Below, in pieces: positions 16,201 through 25,705 of a stretch of DNA of 64,000 bases. The DNA lies in the NCBI RefSeq assembly GCF_002224675.1, contig NZ_NMPZ01000017.1, positions 26,877 to 90,876 of the forward strand, in the 5' to 3' direction. Under the pieces are notes generated by a model. That model had not been told where the DNA came from and did not search any database. It saw only the letters and a program-made list of their open reading frames with translations. A program made the position numbers and the translations under genes. Position 1 is the stretch's first letter. Each line of letters begins with the position of its first letter. The DNA is from Segatella copri (GTDB lineage: Bacteria > Bacteroidota > Bacteroidia > Bacteroidales > Bacteroidaceae).

Positions 16201-17865
16201 ATGAAGAAAGTGAACAAGATGAATTTTCTTTTAGAAGAAACAAGCAAGTGGCTATTATCATTAGGACTCATTATCTCAATGGGAGCCTGCAGTGACAACG
16301 ATTCTGACGAGAATGTGCCTAATCCAGGACATACTCCACTGACAGATGTTCAAGTAGCGCCACGCAATCCTTACCTGGCATCCGAACATTATAGTATCAC
16401 GCATTTCAATTCAGCGCAGACCGACGCTTTCCCTTATGCAGTGAAGGATGGTATATTCACCGTGAATCCGGAGAATTGTGCTTCTACCTGGAGCGGACCT
16501 GTCAACCTGATGACACTCTCCTCTACCTCACCAGATTACATGTGGGGTATGAGCAGCGACCGCGTATCCTATATCAACGTAAAAGACGGAAAGTTTGAGC
16601 GCATTGTCGAAGCGGAACTTCCAGACATCAAGAAGCATACCAAGGAAGAGTTAGAAAAACTGACTGCCGACTATTCATCACTGAATGACTTGACCCAAGC
16701 GGCAACAGACATCCTGGGACAGATGCCACAGATGTCGATGGCGAACGGATGCTACGTTTTGTGCGACAAGGACAATTATGTATATATCAATGCTGGAAGA
16801 AAGCTGTCTCGATATCGTCTCAAGAACGCCTCCAAGCCTGAGGAAGGAATCATGTTGGACAACACGATAAACCTGGCTTCCAACATAGCCAATTCACGCA
16901 CCCTTGTAGGAGTATCCATGACATTTGATGGTCATCTGATTGTTGCGGCTCAACGTTGCCTGTTGATGCTAGACCGTGGCTTGACTACCATAGAGGATAC
17001 CTATACCCTGCCTACAGACCAGATATTGACCAATTCCGTCTCAGTGGACGAAAACTCTGTCTATGTGGCGAGCAACAGCACCGAGCCTAACGGCAAGGGA
17101 TTGATGCAGCGCATTATCTGCAAGAATGGCAAGTTCTCTACAGATGCTTCCGAAGGTGCTTGGCAAGCTTCTTATGATGGAGGTCCTGCTGCTCCTTGCA
17201 TTAAATTGGGCTATGGTACTGGCTCCACTCCTACCTTGATGGGATTTGGTAGCGACGAAGACAAACTCGTTGTCATCACCGATGGCAGCAAACGCATGAA
17301 GTTAGCAGCATTCTGGCGAGACGAGATTCCTACAGATGCCAAGGTCATTGAAGAAGGCAACCCTAGATTGGCGGGAGTGTTTGAAGTATCATGCGGACTT
17401 CCTGTCTCTACTGAGTGGGTGCAGTCAGAACAGTCGGTAGTAGTAGGCGGCTATGAGGCTTTCGTTGTAAACAACATCAAGGAAACTGCCGAAAAAGCTA
17501 CAGACAAGATTATCGGTGTATTGGCGATTGGTCCTCTCTTGGAAGGTCCAAAAGGCGTGGAGTGTGTACGTTGGAATGTAAAGGACAACAAATGGGAGGC
17601 TCTTTGGAGTCGCTCTGACATAAGTTCTATAAGTATGATTCCTGCTGTTAGCACTGCTTCTGACATGGTCTTCGTAAATGGTTGGTACGATAATACAGGT
17701 TGGAAGATTACAGGTTTGGATTGGGCAACAGGCAAGACTCGCCACCAAGTGAATCTGGGTAAAAGTAATCGAGGCAATGGCGCATATGCCATCTTGCAGT
17801 ACTTCCCGAATGGTGACTTATTGTTTAATTCGGTGGCAGGACCTTTCCGTGCCCCATTAAAGTAA
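16201..17865 (+). CDS. Surface lipoprotein of unknown function 1
   Basis: This 554-residue protein has a lipoprotein signal ending in ISMGAC (cysteine about residue 30), followed at once by SDNDSDE. An acidic cluster just after the cysteine is the known export signal that sends Bacteroidales lipoproteins to the cell surface. The mature part has repeated beta-rich blocks with short sheet-turn patterns (for example DNYVYINAGRKLSRYRL, GHLIVAAQRCLLMLD, DEDKLVVITDGSKRM), suggesting a beta-propeller. I do not recognise a named family. I start at 16201 (MKKVNKM); an in-frame ATG at 16171 lies very close to the transcription start. The next lipoprotein gene begins two bases after its stop, so the two are made together. 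Confidence 0.75.
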   Translation: MKKVNKMNFLLEETSKWLLSLGLIISMGACSDNDSDENVPNPGHTPLTDVQVAPRNPYLASEHYSITHFNSAQTDAFPYAVKDGIFTVNPENCASTWSGPVNLMTLSSTSPDYMWGMSSDRVSYINVKDGKFERIVEAELPDIKKHTKEELEKLTADYSSLNDLTQAATDILGQMPQMSMANGCYVLCDKDNYVYINAGRKLSRYRLKNASKPEEGIMLDNTINLASNIANSRTLVGVSMTFDGHLIVAAQRCLLMLDRGLTTIEDTYTLPTDQILTNSVSVDENSVYVASNSTEPNGKGLMQRIICKNGKFSTDASEGAWQASYDGGPAAPCIKLGYGTGSTPTLMGFGSDEDKLVVITDGSKRMKLAAFWRDEIPTDAKVIEEGNPRLAGVFEVSCGLPVSTEWVQSEQSVVVGGYEAFVVNNIKETAEKATDKIIGVLAIGPLLEGPKGVECVRWNVKDNKWEALWSRSDISSISMIPAVSTASDMVFVNGWYDNTGWKITGLDWATGKTRHQVNLGKSNRGNGAYAILQYFPNGDLLFNSVAGPFRAPLK

Positions 17866-17867
17866 AT

Positions 17868-19190
17868 ATGACGATGAATAAAATCTGGAATTTAAGTTTA
17901 TTGTGCCTGGGCGCATTGGTATTGATCGTCCAGACAGCTTGCAGCGATAATGACAGCGATTCCCGAGAAGTTCCACAAGTCGTTCCAACAGCTCAGTGGA
18001 GCCAGACGATGGCAGGAAATGGTGAGACATTGGGAGCTTATCCCGATCTCTACAGCAACTATTGGGAATTTACTTATCGCCAGGATGAGAACTCTGATAA
18101 AATTATCTGCATCAAGGGACAATACCCTTACTGCAGATACATGAGTTTCTCATTCTACAATGACGAGACAGGAGATGTCATCGGCGGTTTGGACGATATC
18201 AACATTCATGCAGATGCTGGTTCTACCAATCCATTCAAAAAGACTATATCGGGCAAAAACTACTATACCCTCTATGTGGTATCTGACGATGTTAGCCAAA
18301 AAGTACTGGACAAGTTGAAAGGCGCCAATATCTGCAAGGTAGATTCCAAAGTCAAGAAGGTGATGATATGTCATCGCCAATACCTTGGTACAAAGGAAGA
18401 TGGCAAGACCGATGACGAGTTTGGTGGAGTATCATTGCCTGAAATCACGGCATTGGACACAGAAAACTTCAAGAATGTAGTTCCACCTGCACATGTGGAA
18501 TCGAATGTCTATAAGATTACATCGAAAGTTTTCTCACAGAAGTCGGATGAGAACAACCAAGTGCCATTTTTCCTGGCACCAGTGAGCAGGTATTACCCGA
18601 ACAATTCCACCTCTTATCTCTATGCTCGCACCCATCTGCAGAAGGATTCCATCTTGGCGTTCACCTTCTATCCTGTTACTGCACCGACCAAGCCTGAGGA
18701 ATACGCTACAGCTGATGCCCGATATTGGTCCATCTGTCTAGGTTCTGCATCCGATACCCGTTCATATTATTCAATATGTGACCGTGATGCAAGATACGAG
18801 CCTGGCAAGAAAGCCATGTTCTTCATCTGCCTGAAAAACAACCCTAAGTTGAAGGAGATTGAGGAAAAGGTGAGAAAGCTCAATGAGGAACAAGGTGGTT
18901 TCGTGAACCTCATGGTATGGGACAGCGAGAAGAAAAACATAGACGGAAAGCCTATTGGCGAATATATCGCATTGATGTATCGCAACATCCTGCCTAATCC
19001 TGACTGCCTTTATTCTATGGTGAAGATGACACCTACGGCATATAAGGACGAAAAGGGTGAACCTATCGACCATGTCACCGACCCAGAAAATCAGTTGGCG
19101 CATCTAGCATTGGGGAGATATGGTCCTATAGGCACAAAAATCAGCACCCAGTTATTCCTGGAAGCCCGCATTGATGTCGTACACATGTAA
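17868..19190 (+). CDS. Surface lipoprotein of unknown function 2
   Basis: This 440-residue protein has the signal MTMNKIWNLSLLCLGALVLIVQTAC with the lipobox cysteine at residue 25, followed by SDNDSDSRE, the same acidic export signal as in the gene before it. Segments such as GQYPYCRYMSFSFYN, GSTNPFKKTISGKNYYTLYV and EFGGVSLPEITALD recall the beta-sandwich DUF1214-type proteins, but this is a weak impression. Conserved-looking cysteines and aromatic patches are seen throughout. It is translationally coupled to lipoprotein 1, so the two may form a surface complex. The membrane AraC-like gene follows after a gap of 113 bases with its own promoter. Confidence 0.72.
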   Translation: MTMNKIWNLSLLCLGALVLIVQTACSDNDSDSREVPQVVPTAQWSQTMAGNGETLGAYPDLYSNYWEFTYRQDENSDKIICIKGQYPYCRYMSFSFYNDETGDVIGGLDDINIHADAGSTNPFKKTISGKNYYTLYVVSDDVSQKVLDKLKGANICKVDSKVKKVMICHRQYLGTKEDGKTDDEFGGVSLPEITALDTENFKNVVPPAHVESNVYKITSKVFSQKSDENNQVPFFLAPVSRYYPNNSTSYLYARTHLQKDSILAFTFYPVTAPTKPEEYATADARYWSICLGSASDTRSYYSICDRDARYEPGKKAMFFICLKNNPKLKEIEEKVRKLNEEQGGFVNLMVWDSEKKNIDGKPIGEYIALMYRNILPNPDCLYSMVKMTPTAYKDEKGEPIDHVTDPENQLAHLALGRYGPIGTKISTQLFLEARIDVVHM

Positions 19191-19255
19191 TAAACATGAT
19201 TTACGTCAGGCAGGCAACACTGCTAGTTTAATTTTTGTAAAAATAGTGACTGTGA

Positions 19256-19287
19256 TTTGCCCATCTTGATAAAAAGCATTACTTTTG
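19256..19287 (+). promoter_or_regulatory. Promoter of the membrane AraC-like regulator
   Basis: TTTG (19256-19259), 20 bases, then TACTTTTG (19280-19287). The expected start is about ten bases before the ATG at 19304. Confidence 0.8.
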
Positions 19288-19303
19288 CAAAAAAGTATCA
19301 AGA

Positions 19304-20509
19304 ATGGGAATATCTATCGAATTTGCAAGCCCAGACATATTTTATGCCTTGGCTTGCTTTACTTATATAATAGTAGGCATAACATGTGGCATCATCAGAT
19401 GGTGCCACATGTGCCATCCTTACGACAAACAGGCAGACTTCTTTTATCCTGCTCGCCGGCAAGTGACCTTTTATTTTGCGGCAACTGTCTTGCAGTTCCC
19501 ATATATATTATGCCCACATGACGCTGACTTGTGGTTTTACGTCCGCTCGTTTGGCATCATCTATTATCCGATGTGTGCAGCCATGATGTTCCATCGTTAC
19601 TTCCGCCTGGGACATGGTAATCGTAATTGGCTGTCGCGTTTCAAGTTTTCCATATCTATTGGTTTACTCGTCGTGCTAATGCTCCTATCTCTGTTCCATA
19701 CCGATGACACATTCTCAAGAAACCAGTTGGTATGGGAATGTGTTATGGGTGGCATAAGCCTTCTGCTCACCATGGATTTTGTAATCGAAGGTCGATGGCT
19801 CAATCATCAGATAGACAATTACCACACACAGAATTACTCCAATGACAGCGATTTTCCGTATGCTTTTGCCAAGAAGGTGATTTATCAACCCCTGGGATGT
19901 TTCTTGTTGATGTGGATAGTTTTTCTTACAGACAGCAGAATGGTAAAAATGATTGTTGACCTACTGCTTGCAGCCTGGATGCTGCTTATCCTATGTATGA
20001 TATTGCATCCCAACCGCATGATACATTCTACAGAAGTAAAAGAGAAAATGGAAAAGTTGGAAGCGGAAAGCCTTCAACTGGTACAGAAAGAAGCCGAAGA
20101 AACTGAAAATCAGGTCATCGCAGAGGACATGGTTGAGGGTGAAAAAGGAACATCAGTGAAAACTGAAAGACAAATTCAGCCAGAGGAGTGGGATACCGTG
20201 AGACAAGAAGTGCTTACCATCGTGAGTCGGCGGTATCTGGAACCCAGCCTGAAACGAGTGGAAGTAATAGGCGATGTAAGAAAATCCACACACAGCTTGG
20301 CGGGCAAGTTTATCACAAAAATAGGATTCTACCAATTGGTAAATGCCTTCCGCATCCGCCATTACGAGCAACTGATACAAGATGCGCCTGCAGCTATGAG
20401 CCAAGAAATGGCCGCCGAGAAATGTGGCTTCAAGAATCGCTGGGCACTCTCCAATGCCCGCAAGCGAATGAAAGATTTCGACTATTCGCTTATCGAGAAA
20501 TATCTATAA
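19304..20509 (+). CDS. Membrane-bound AraC-like transcription regulator
   Basis: This 401-residue protein has about seven hydrophobic segments in its N-terminal 235 residues (near 12-33, 50-68, 74-95, 109-128, 137-159, 190-206 and 210-232). A charged, coiled-coil-like linker (235-285) and a C-terminal DNA-binding region (about 290-400) follow. In that region RRYLEP and ITKIGFYQLVNAFRIRHYEQLI followed by MAAEKCGFKNRWALSNARKRMK fit an AraC-type pair of helix-turn-helices, somewhat degenerate. Such architecture suggests a one-component membrane sensor. It sits right after the two surface lipoprotein genes on the same strand and may respond to what they bind. The ligand and target are unknown. 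Confidence 0.75.
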   Translation: MGISIEFASPDIFYALACFTYIIVGITCGIIRWCHMCHPYDKQADFFYPARRQVTFYFAATVLQFPYILCPHDADLWFYVRSFGIIYYPMCAAMMFHRYFRLGHGNRNWLSRFKFSISIGLLVVLMLLSLFHTDDTFSRNQLVWECVMGGISLLLTMDFVIEGRWLNHQIDNYHTQNYSNDSDFPYAFAKKVIYQPLGCFLLMWIVFLTDSRMVKMIVDLLLAAWMLLILCMILHPNRMIHSTEVKEKMEKLEAESLQLVQKEAEETENQVIAEDMVEGEKGTSVKTERQIQPEEWDTVRQEVLTIVSRRYLEPSLKRVEVIGDVRKSTHSLAGKFITKIGFYQLVNAFRIRHYEQLIQDAPAAMSQEMAAEKCGFKNRWALSNARKRMKDFDYSLIEKYL

Positions 20510-20538
20510 GTAGGATAAGATATTACATTGTTCCCCTC

Positions 20539-20583
20539 AAAATGGCAGAAAGTTTACCTACGGATTAAACTTTCTGCCATTTT
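20539..20583. terminator. Terminator hairpin, first copy of a repeated flank
   Basis: An 18-base-pair perfect stem (AAAATGGCAGAAAGTTTA and its complement) with a nine-base loop ends the regulator gene. It is A-rich on one side and T-rich on the other, so it can work in both directions. A diverged copy lies at 28871-28915, also just upstream of an ATPase promoter. Confidence 0.85.
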
Positions 20584-20585
20584 CT

Positions 20586-20616
20586 TTTGCTCATTCAAGA
20601 AATAGTCGTATCTTTA
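20586..20616 (+). promoter_or_regulatory. Weakened promoter of the truncated ATPase, copy 1
   Basis: TTTG (20586-20589), 19 bases, then TATCTTTA (20609-20616). Copy 2 at 28917-28947 has an intact TATCTTTG, so the last G of the -7 element has changed to A here, which fits loss of function in a pseudogene. Confidence 0.65.
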
Positions 20617-20656
20617 CCATTACAACAAAGTTGTAACACCAAAAATGTAATGGCGT

Positions 20657-21057
20657 ATGAAACTAAGTAACAGGAAATTAGCAAATCCTTTCATCTATCA
20701 AGGATATGAAAGTCCTGAGTATTTCTGCGATAGAGAAGCAGAGACTGCTACCCTTTTATCTCATCTGAAGAACGGCAGGAACGTAACACTTATCTCTCGG
20801 CATAGAATTGGCAAAACGGGACTCATCAAGAATACCTTCTTCTATCTCGAGGAAGAAGAGAACGATACCGTGTGCCTTACCGAGTTGATGTTCACCGATA
20901 ATGACGAGTTGTCAGGCTTGATAGCCAGGATGTGGCGAATGCCGGCATCAAGGTGATCATCGCCAATGGCAATGTGCCCAATATCCTCATCGACCTGAAG
21001 GAGCATCCGATGGAAACCCTTCATACCGAGTTTGTGGCAAGACCGCTAAACAAGTAA
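20657..21057 (+). pseudogene. Chimeric pseudogene: ATPase head joined to ProB tail
   Basis: The first 65 codons (20657 to about 20850) encode the start of an AAA-ATPase of the type beginning NRKLANPFIYQGYESPEYFCDRE with a degraded Walker A (SRHRIGKTGLI). From about 20855 the sequence is a copy of proB 15541-15608 (ENDTVCLTELMFTDNDELSGLIA). It then jumps to the proB 3' end (matching about 15795-15926), losing some 190 bases and the reading frame. The open frame stops at 20956, but the proB end continues recognisably in another frame (VANAGIKVIIANGN to the final LNK stop at 21057). The proB parts differ from the intact gene at many silent positions, so the duplication is old or came from a related strain. 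It encodes no functional protein. Confidence 0.85.
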
Positions 21058-21087
21058 AATCATCAGGGATAAGAAATACAGAAACCT

Positions 21088-21127
21088 AAAAAAGCAGCAA
21101 GCCTATTTATAGACTTTGCTGCTTTTC
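21088..21127. terminator. Bidirectional terminator between pseudogene and alpha-galactosidase
   Basis: AAAAGCAGCAA and TTGCTGCTTTT form the stem with flanking A- and T-rich ends. It can end the minus-strand galactosidase transcript and the plus-strand pseudogene. Confidence 0.75.
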
Positions 21128-21152
21128 GTTTTCATTATGAATAGTTGATACG

Positions 21153-23333
21153 TTATTCAAATACCAATACGTGGCTGATTCCATCGGTCTGACCGAATAC
21201 ATTCAAGCCGACTTTCATCAGATAGTCACCGCTGTACTGCTTGCCATTGCACTCCAAATCAGACTCCTTACCAGGCATCAGATTAGTCTCCTTTACGGTA
21301 TAAACCTTATCGGCATCCAATCCCTGCATCTTCACATTCATCACAGGCTCCTTGTAGCGTGGATGCAAGTCGTAAGCAAAGAGAACGGCACGATGCTTGT
21401 CCTTACTTACATAGTTAATGGCACAATGGTTGCCTTCGTATGGAGAAACCAGACGATACTGGTCACCCTCAAGAATCATCGGCTTCATGCTATCGTAGTT
21501 CTTAACAGCATTCTGCACAAACTTGTAGTCATCACCAGAAAGCGACTTGAGGTCGATATCAAAGCCCAACTTACATGAACTGCAAACATCGGTGCGGAAC
21601 TTCACACTGGTATTCTTGTTCCAGTTAGTTACATGCGAACCCATGGTCTTGGCTGGGAAGAACTTTGACAGGCTCCACTGGATGTAGAGGCGCTCGTATG
21701 GATCCGTATCGTCAGAACACCAGAACTCAGTGAAATACTTCAGCATCTCGTAATCCATTCTGCCGCCACCACCAGAACAAAGCATCATCGGCAACTTAGG
21801 ATACTTCTTATGAATACGGGTAAGCACCTTGTAGATACCACGCACATGATCGATATAGAAATTACCCTGATTCTCCTTATGATATGGAGAATAGATATTG
21901 GTAATCACACTGTTGCAGTCCCACTTGAAGTAAGCCACATCCGGATTCTCCGTCATGATACGATCCACGATGCCGAACACATAATCCTGTACCTTAGGAT
22001 TACTGATATCAAGTACCAGCTGGTTGCGGTAATAATAAGTATCACGCTTTGGCTGCATAATCACCCAGTCAGGATGCTTCTCAAAGAGTTCACTCTTAGG
22101 ATTCACCATCTCAGGCTCAATCCAAATACCAAACTTTACACCAGCCTTCTTGGCATCTCTTACCAATCCTGGTATTCCATCAGGCAACTTGCTCTTGGTA
22201 GCCTCCCAGTCGCCGAGACCTGCATGGTCGTCCTTACGAGGATACTTGTTGGCAAACCAACCATCATCAAGCAAGAACATATCTACACCCAGGTCCTTGG
22301 CATCCTTCATCAACTCAGCAAGACTCTGCTGGTTGAAGTCGAAGCCGGTATTCTCCCAGTTGTTCAAGAGCGTAAGGCGATCTTCCATACCCATATTTAC
22401 CTGATACTGACGAGCCCAATTGTGCAAATTACGGGAAGCCTCACCGATACCATTATCGCTCATGGCAAAGATAAACTCAGGGGTAGTGAACGTCTCACCA
22501 GCCTTCAGCTTATAGTTAGAGGCGTATGGATTGATGGCAGGAATAACACGAAGGGCTCCCACGTTATCTACCTCGAAGGTAAAGCGGAAGTTGCCAGGCC
22601 ATCCGATGGTTCCAAGCATCACCTTGCCCTCATTCTCCTTGGCTGGCTCATCGAATCCCAGTTCAAAGAACGGCTCCTCATGCATGGCTGCACGGGTACC
22701 CAACTTGGTATCAACAATTTTCTTACCAGCAGTCAACTGGCAAGTCTCAGGCTGTCCTTCCTTAGCCCAGTCGCTATGATAACTGGTAACGAAATACTTG
22801 TTTGCCTTGAAATAAAGCATTGTAGAGCTATATCTCCAAAGCGTAACCGGAGCTTTCTCCTTATGAGAAATTTCGCTCCATGCCTTGATGACGTTCTCCT
22901 TAGGGTAAGCTGCATAGTGGAGCTTTACGGTCAGCGGATACACCTTGTCCTTAAGAGTGATGATGGTCTCAACACCTCCACTGATAGCCTTTTCTTCAGA
23001 AGACTGGTAATACAAATAGGTGGTCATGTTACCATCTGCATGGGTCACTGCCACTGCCGGCTCGAAGAAATCTTCAGCACCAGAGGATGCATAAACCTCA
23101 TGACCTCGCTGGCAGACGGAACCATCAGAAGCCGCATATACATCCCACTTCAGATGATTGTAATCTGAAGGATTCTTCAATTTGTCACCCAGATACACTT
23201 GGTAGAGGCGACCCTTAGGAGAAACCTGCATCACGAGGTCGGTCTTATCGGTTGACACTCGGATGGTCTTTTGAGCAGATGCCATGATAGATGTCATGCA
23301 CATCGCTGCGATAATCATAAATACCTTTTTCAT
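21153..23333 (-). CDS. Alpha-galactosidase, GH36 family, secreted
   Basis: This 726-residue protein has a signal peptide (MKKVFMIIAAMCMTSIMASA), an N-terminal beta-sandwich domain (to about 300), a (beta/alpha)8 catalytic barrel starting near LLDDGWFANK, and a C-terminal beta domain. The GH36 catalytic residues are visible: nucleophile D472 in YFKWDCN and acid/base D541 in WCSDDTD, about 70 residues apart as in known bacterial enzymes. It releases alpha-linked galactose from raffinose-type sugars, melibiose or galactomannan, in the periplasm or at the surface. It lies 65 bases behind the TonB-dependent receptor gene and is almost surely co-transcribed with it. The divergent DUF6377 gene is the likely regulator. 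Confidence 0.92.
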   Translation of the reverse strand: MKKVFMIIAAMCMTSIMASAQKTIRVSTDKTDLVMQVSPKGRLYQVYLGDKLKNPSDYNHLKWDVYAASDGSVCQRGHEVYASSGAEDFFEPAVAVTHADGNMTTYLYYQSSEEKAISGGVETIITLKDKVYPLTVKLHYAAYPKENVIKAWSEISHKEKAPVTLWRYSSTMLYFKANKYFVTSYHSDWAKEGQPETCQLTAGKKIVDTKLGTRAAMHEEPFFELGFDEPAKENEGKVMLGTIGWPGNFRFTFEVDNVGALRVIPAINPYASNYKLKAGETFTTPEFIFAMSDNGIGEASRNLHNWARQYQVNMGMEDRLTLLNNWENTGFDFNQQSLAELMKDAKDLGVDMFLLDDGWFANKYPRKDDHAGLGDWEATKSKLPDGIPGLVRDAKKAGVKFGIWIEPEMVNPKSELFEKHPDWVIMQPKRDTYYYRNQLVLDISNPKVQDYVFGIVDRIMTENPDVAYFKWDCNSVITNIYSPYHKENQGNFYIDHVRGIYKVLTRIHKKYPKLPMMLCSGGGGRMDYEMLKYFTEFWCSDDTDPYERLYIQWSLSKFFPAKTMGSHVTNWNKNTSVKFRTDVCSSCKLGFDIDLKSLSGDDYKFVQNAVKNYDSMKPMILEGDQYRLVSPYEGNHCAINYVSKDKHRAVLFAYDLHPRYKEPVMNVKMQGLDADKVYTVKETNLMPGKESDLECNGKQYSGDYLMKVGLNVFGQTDGISHVLVFE

Positions 23334-23398
23334 CGTTCTTTGGTTTTTACGTGATTGCTTTGTTATAATTATAACGCTATGATTCTTTCGTTATTATC

Positions 23399-25705
23399 TT
23401 AGAATTTGATTCCTGCAGAGAATTCCACCGTGAACGGACGGAGATAGCTACCACTCATGTACTTGCCTTCATATTTTCCGGCTTCCTGCTTGGTAATCAG
23501 CTCAGAACCGCTAATGGTACCCTTGGCACCCTTCTCGTTGAAGATATTGATGACACTCACACCAAGGCTCAGCTTCTTGTTCACATTCCAGTTGATTCCG
23601 CCGAAAGTTTCCCAGTGACCATTGAAATAGAGTGCCTCCTGAAGGTTGGCATAGGTCTTACCGAAGTAACGGAAGCTCAACCAGGCATTCAGATTCTTGG
23701 TGATGTCGTATTTAGGGTCCAACTCGATAAGAACCTGAGGAATCTCCTTGACAATCATATTGTTGGCATTCACACCCATAGACTGACCGTCACTGAACGT
23801 TACGCTCGCATTATAGTTCTTATACACCGGCTTCTGATAGGTGAAGAGTGCATGCATGTGGAAGTTCTTGAACGGATTGATTTCTGCCGAGGTTGTCCAA
23901 CCCAAAGTCTGGATGTTATAGATGAGCAACACGGTCTTACCCTCTGTAGTGCCAGGCTTGGTAAGATTCTGCTGATCGATATTGTTCGACTTTGAAATGT
24001 AGGTCACCATTGAAGAAAGGTCAATCCAATCATTCTTGTAGAAAATACCACCACGAATCAGTGGGATGGTTACTCGCTTATACTGCTCCTCGGTAGGACC
24101 TGTTCCAGCATACTCGCTGATGCGTGGGAAACGGGTGGCGATGGTAGCATCGGCTGTCAGACCAAACTGGCGGGTAAGGTTATACGTCAACTGCAAGGTG
24201 GCTGCATAATTCAATTTATCCTTGGTTACGTTCTTTGCTTCGATGCTGTGCTCGGTAGCAACAACAGAACCATCAGCAGCAGTGACGTATGTATTATAGT
24301 TACCCATGTGGAATCCTGAGAAACGTGGAGTAGAAATCTGCTCGGCAGACATGCGGTAGTACTCCAATCTACCACCATAGAACACCTTGAACTTAGGACT
24401 TACCTTCCATTCGTCGGTAAAGTAGAGTGCTAACTTGTTCTCTGAACCCTTGGTGTATTCAGGACTCAACTCATTATAGCCGAAAGTCTCAGAACGACGG
24501 GCTGTCTGTGTAGGATCAAGCGGATTGACATACATCTGGCTCAATGTGCGTGGATAAGCTTCTACGGTGCCTGCCCACTGGAACGAAGACGAATAGTAAT
24601 TGAGATGGTAATACCACTCGTTCAAACCAATCATTAATTTATGGTTGTTCAACTGCTTGGAGATTTCGGTAGTCAAAAGCGCATTGCTCACCTTACCAAC
24701 ATGCAACCAGGTGCGACGGCCTTCTATATAACCACTGTAGGCAGACCCATCAGAAAGCTGATAGCCATCAGCCTCGCTCACCTGAGAGATGGTACTTCCT
24801 CCGTAATCCACAAAATTGGCACGTGGAGCATTCATATATTTGGCGTTGAATTTCCACAACCATCCATTATCAAACTGATACTGGCTGATGAGGGCAATTT
24901 CGTTGGCATGATTCTCACTGCCATCGCTCATATTCCATGTCTCCATCTTTCCTGACTTTGTATTCAAGTATTGGAAAGAACCTTGACGCTGCACGTATGA
25001 GTCCATACCCGGGTCAAAGCCATCAATCTTCTTGATACTGCCGTCGCCTGAATAGATAAATGGTGCGGCATTGGCAAAATTGCCAGGGTTCTTGCTGTTG
25101 GAATACTTATATAATAAGGAGATACGTCCCTTTCCATCATTCAAGATGCGAGTGATACCGAAATGATAAAGTTGGGTACGGTCGGCATAATCAGTAAAGC
25201 GAAGCTTGAAACTACCTGGATCGAAATTCTGATACATACTGGCAGTATAAAGCCAATTGTCACCGATTCCACCAGACAGGTTGAGATCTACATTCTGCAT
25301 ACCAAAATGGTTTGCCTTATAGTTGAGCTTGCCCTTGAACTCTTTCTGTCCCAACTCGCTGAAAGAAGAAACTGCGTACGCAATATTACCAGTAGCAATG
25401 GCAGACTCAGATGGAGTCATCAAGTCGGTACCTTTCAGTGAGGCATCGCTACGCCAATGTGCAGACAGTCTGTGTACGGAAGAAGAGTAAACGGCAGGAA
25501 GACCGTTCTCATATACGGTTACATCCTCGCTTGGCAATCCTATCTGGATTTCACGAGGCTTGTTGGCATCAGATGCGTTGAGCATCACATTACGCTCTTC
25601 CTTTTTCTCCTTGTTTTCAGATTCGTCGGAAGGAAGTGCATACACTTGGCTTGCAGCAGACATCGCTACCAAAGCCATAGAAAATGTACGGATTCTTAAG
25701 TTCAT
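23399..25705 (-). CDS. TonB-dependent outer-membrane receptor of the alpha-galactoside locus
   Basis: This 768-residue protein starts with a signal peptide (MNLRIRTFSMALVAMSAASQVYA), then a plug-like region (about 45-120, with VYENGLPAVYSSSVHRLSAHWRSDASLKG) and a long barrel ending in a C-terminal aromatic strand (VEFSAGIKF). It is not a SusC protein: it lacks the carboxypeptidase-like domain and there is no SusD beside it. With the GH36 gene downstream it should import an alpha-galactoside through the outer membrane. The TSGxxLxxLxIPGV-like core of a classical plug is not obvious, so the plug may be a variant. Its promoter is shared divergently with the DUF6377 regulator. Confidence 0.85.
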   Translation of the reverse strand: MNLRIRTFSMALVAMSAASQVYALPSDESENKEKKEERNVMLNASDANKPREIQIGLPSEDVTVYENGLPAVYSSSVHRLSAHWRSDASLKGTDLMTPSESAIATGNIAYAVSSFSELGQKEFKGKLNYKANHFGMQNVDLNLSGGIGDNWLYTASMYQNFDPGSFKLRFTDYADRTQLYHFGITRILNDGKGRISLLYKYSNSKNPGNFANAAPFIYSGDGSIKKIDGFDPGMDSYVQRQGSFQYLNTKSGKMETWNMSDGSENHANEIALISQYQFDNGWLWKFNAKYMNAPRANFVDYGGSTISQVSEADGYQLSDGSAYSGYIEGRRTWLHVGKVSNALLTTEISKQLNNHKLMIGLNEWYYHLNYYSSSFQWAGTVEAYPRTLSQMYVNPLDPTQTARRSETFGYNELSPEYTKGSENKLALYFTDEWKVSPKFKVFYGGRLEYYRMSAEQISTPRFSGFHMGNYNTYVTAADGSVVATEHSIEAKNVTKDKLNYAATLQLTYNLTRQFGLTADATIATRFPRISEYAGTGPTEEQYKRVTIPLIRGGIFYKNDWIDLSSMVTYISKSNNIDQQNLTKPGTTEGKTVLLIYNIQTLGWTTSAEINPFKNFHMHALFTYQKPVYKNYNASVTFSDGQSMGVNANNMIVKEIPQVLIELDPKYDITKNLNAWLSFRYFGKTYANLQEALYFNGHWETFGGINWNVNKKLSLGVSVINIFNEKGAKGTISGSELITKQEAGKYEGKYMSGSYLRPFTVEFSAGIKF

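Noticed and set aside
21810..23168. Long open frame opposite the GH36 gene
   Set aside because: Shadow frame of the alpha-galactosidase, whose catalytic motifs are complete.
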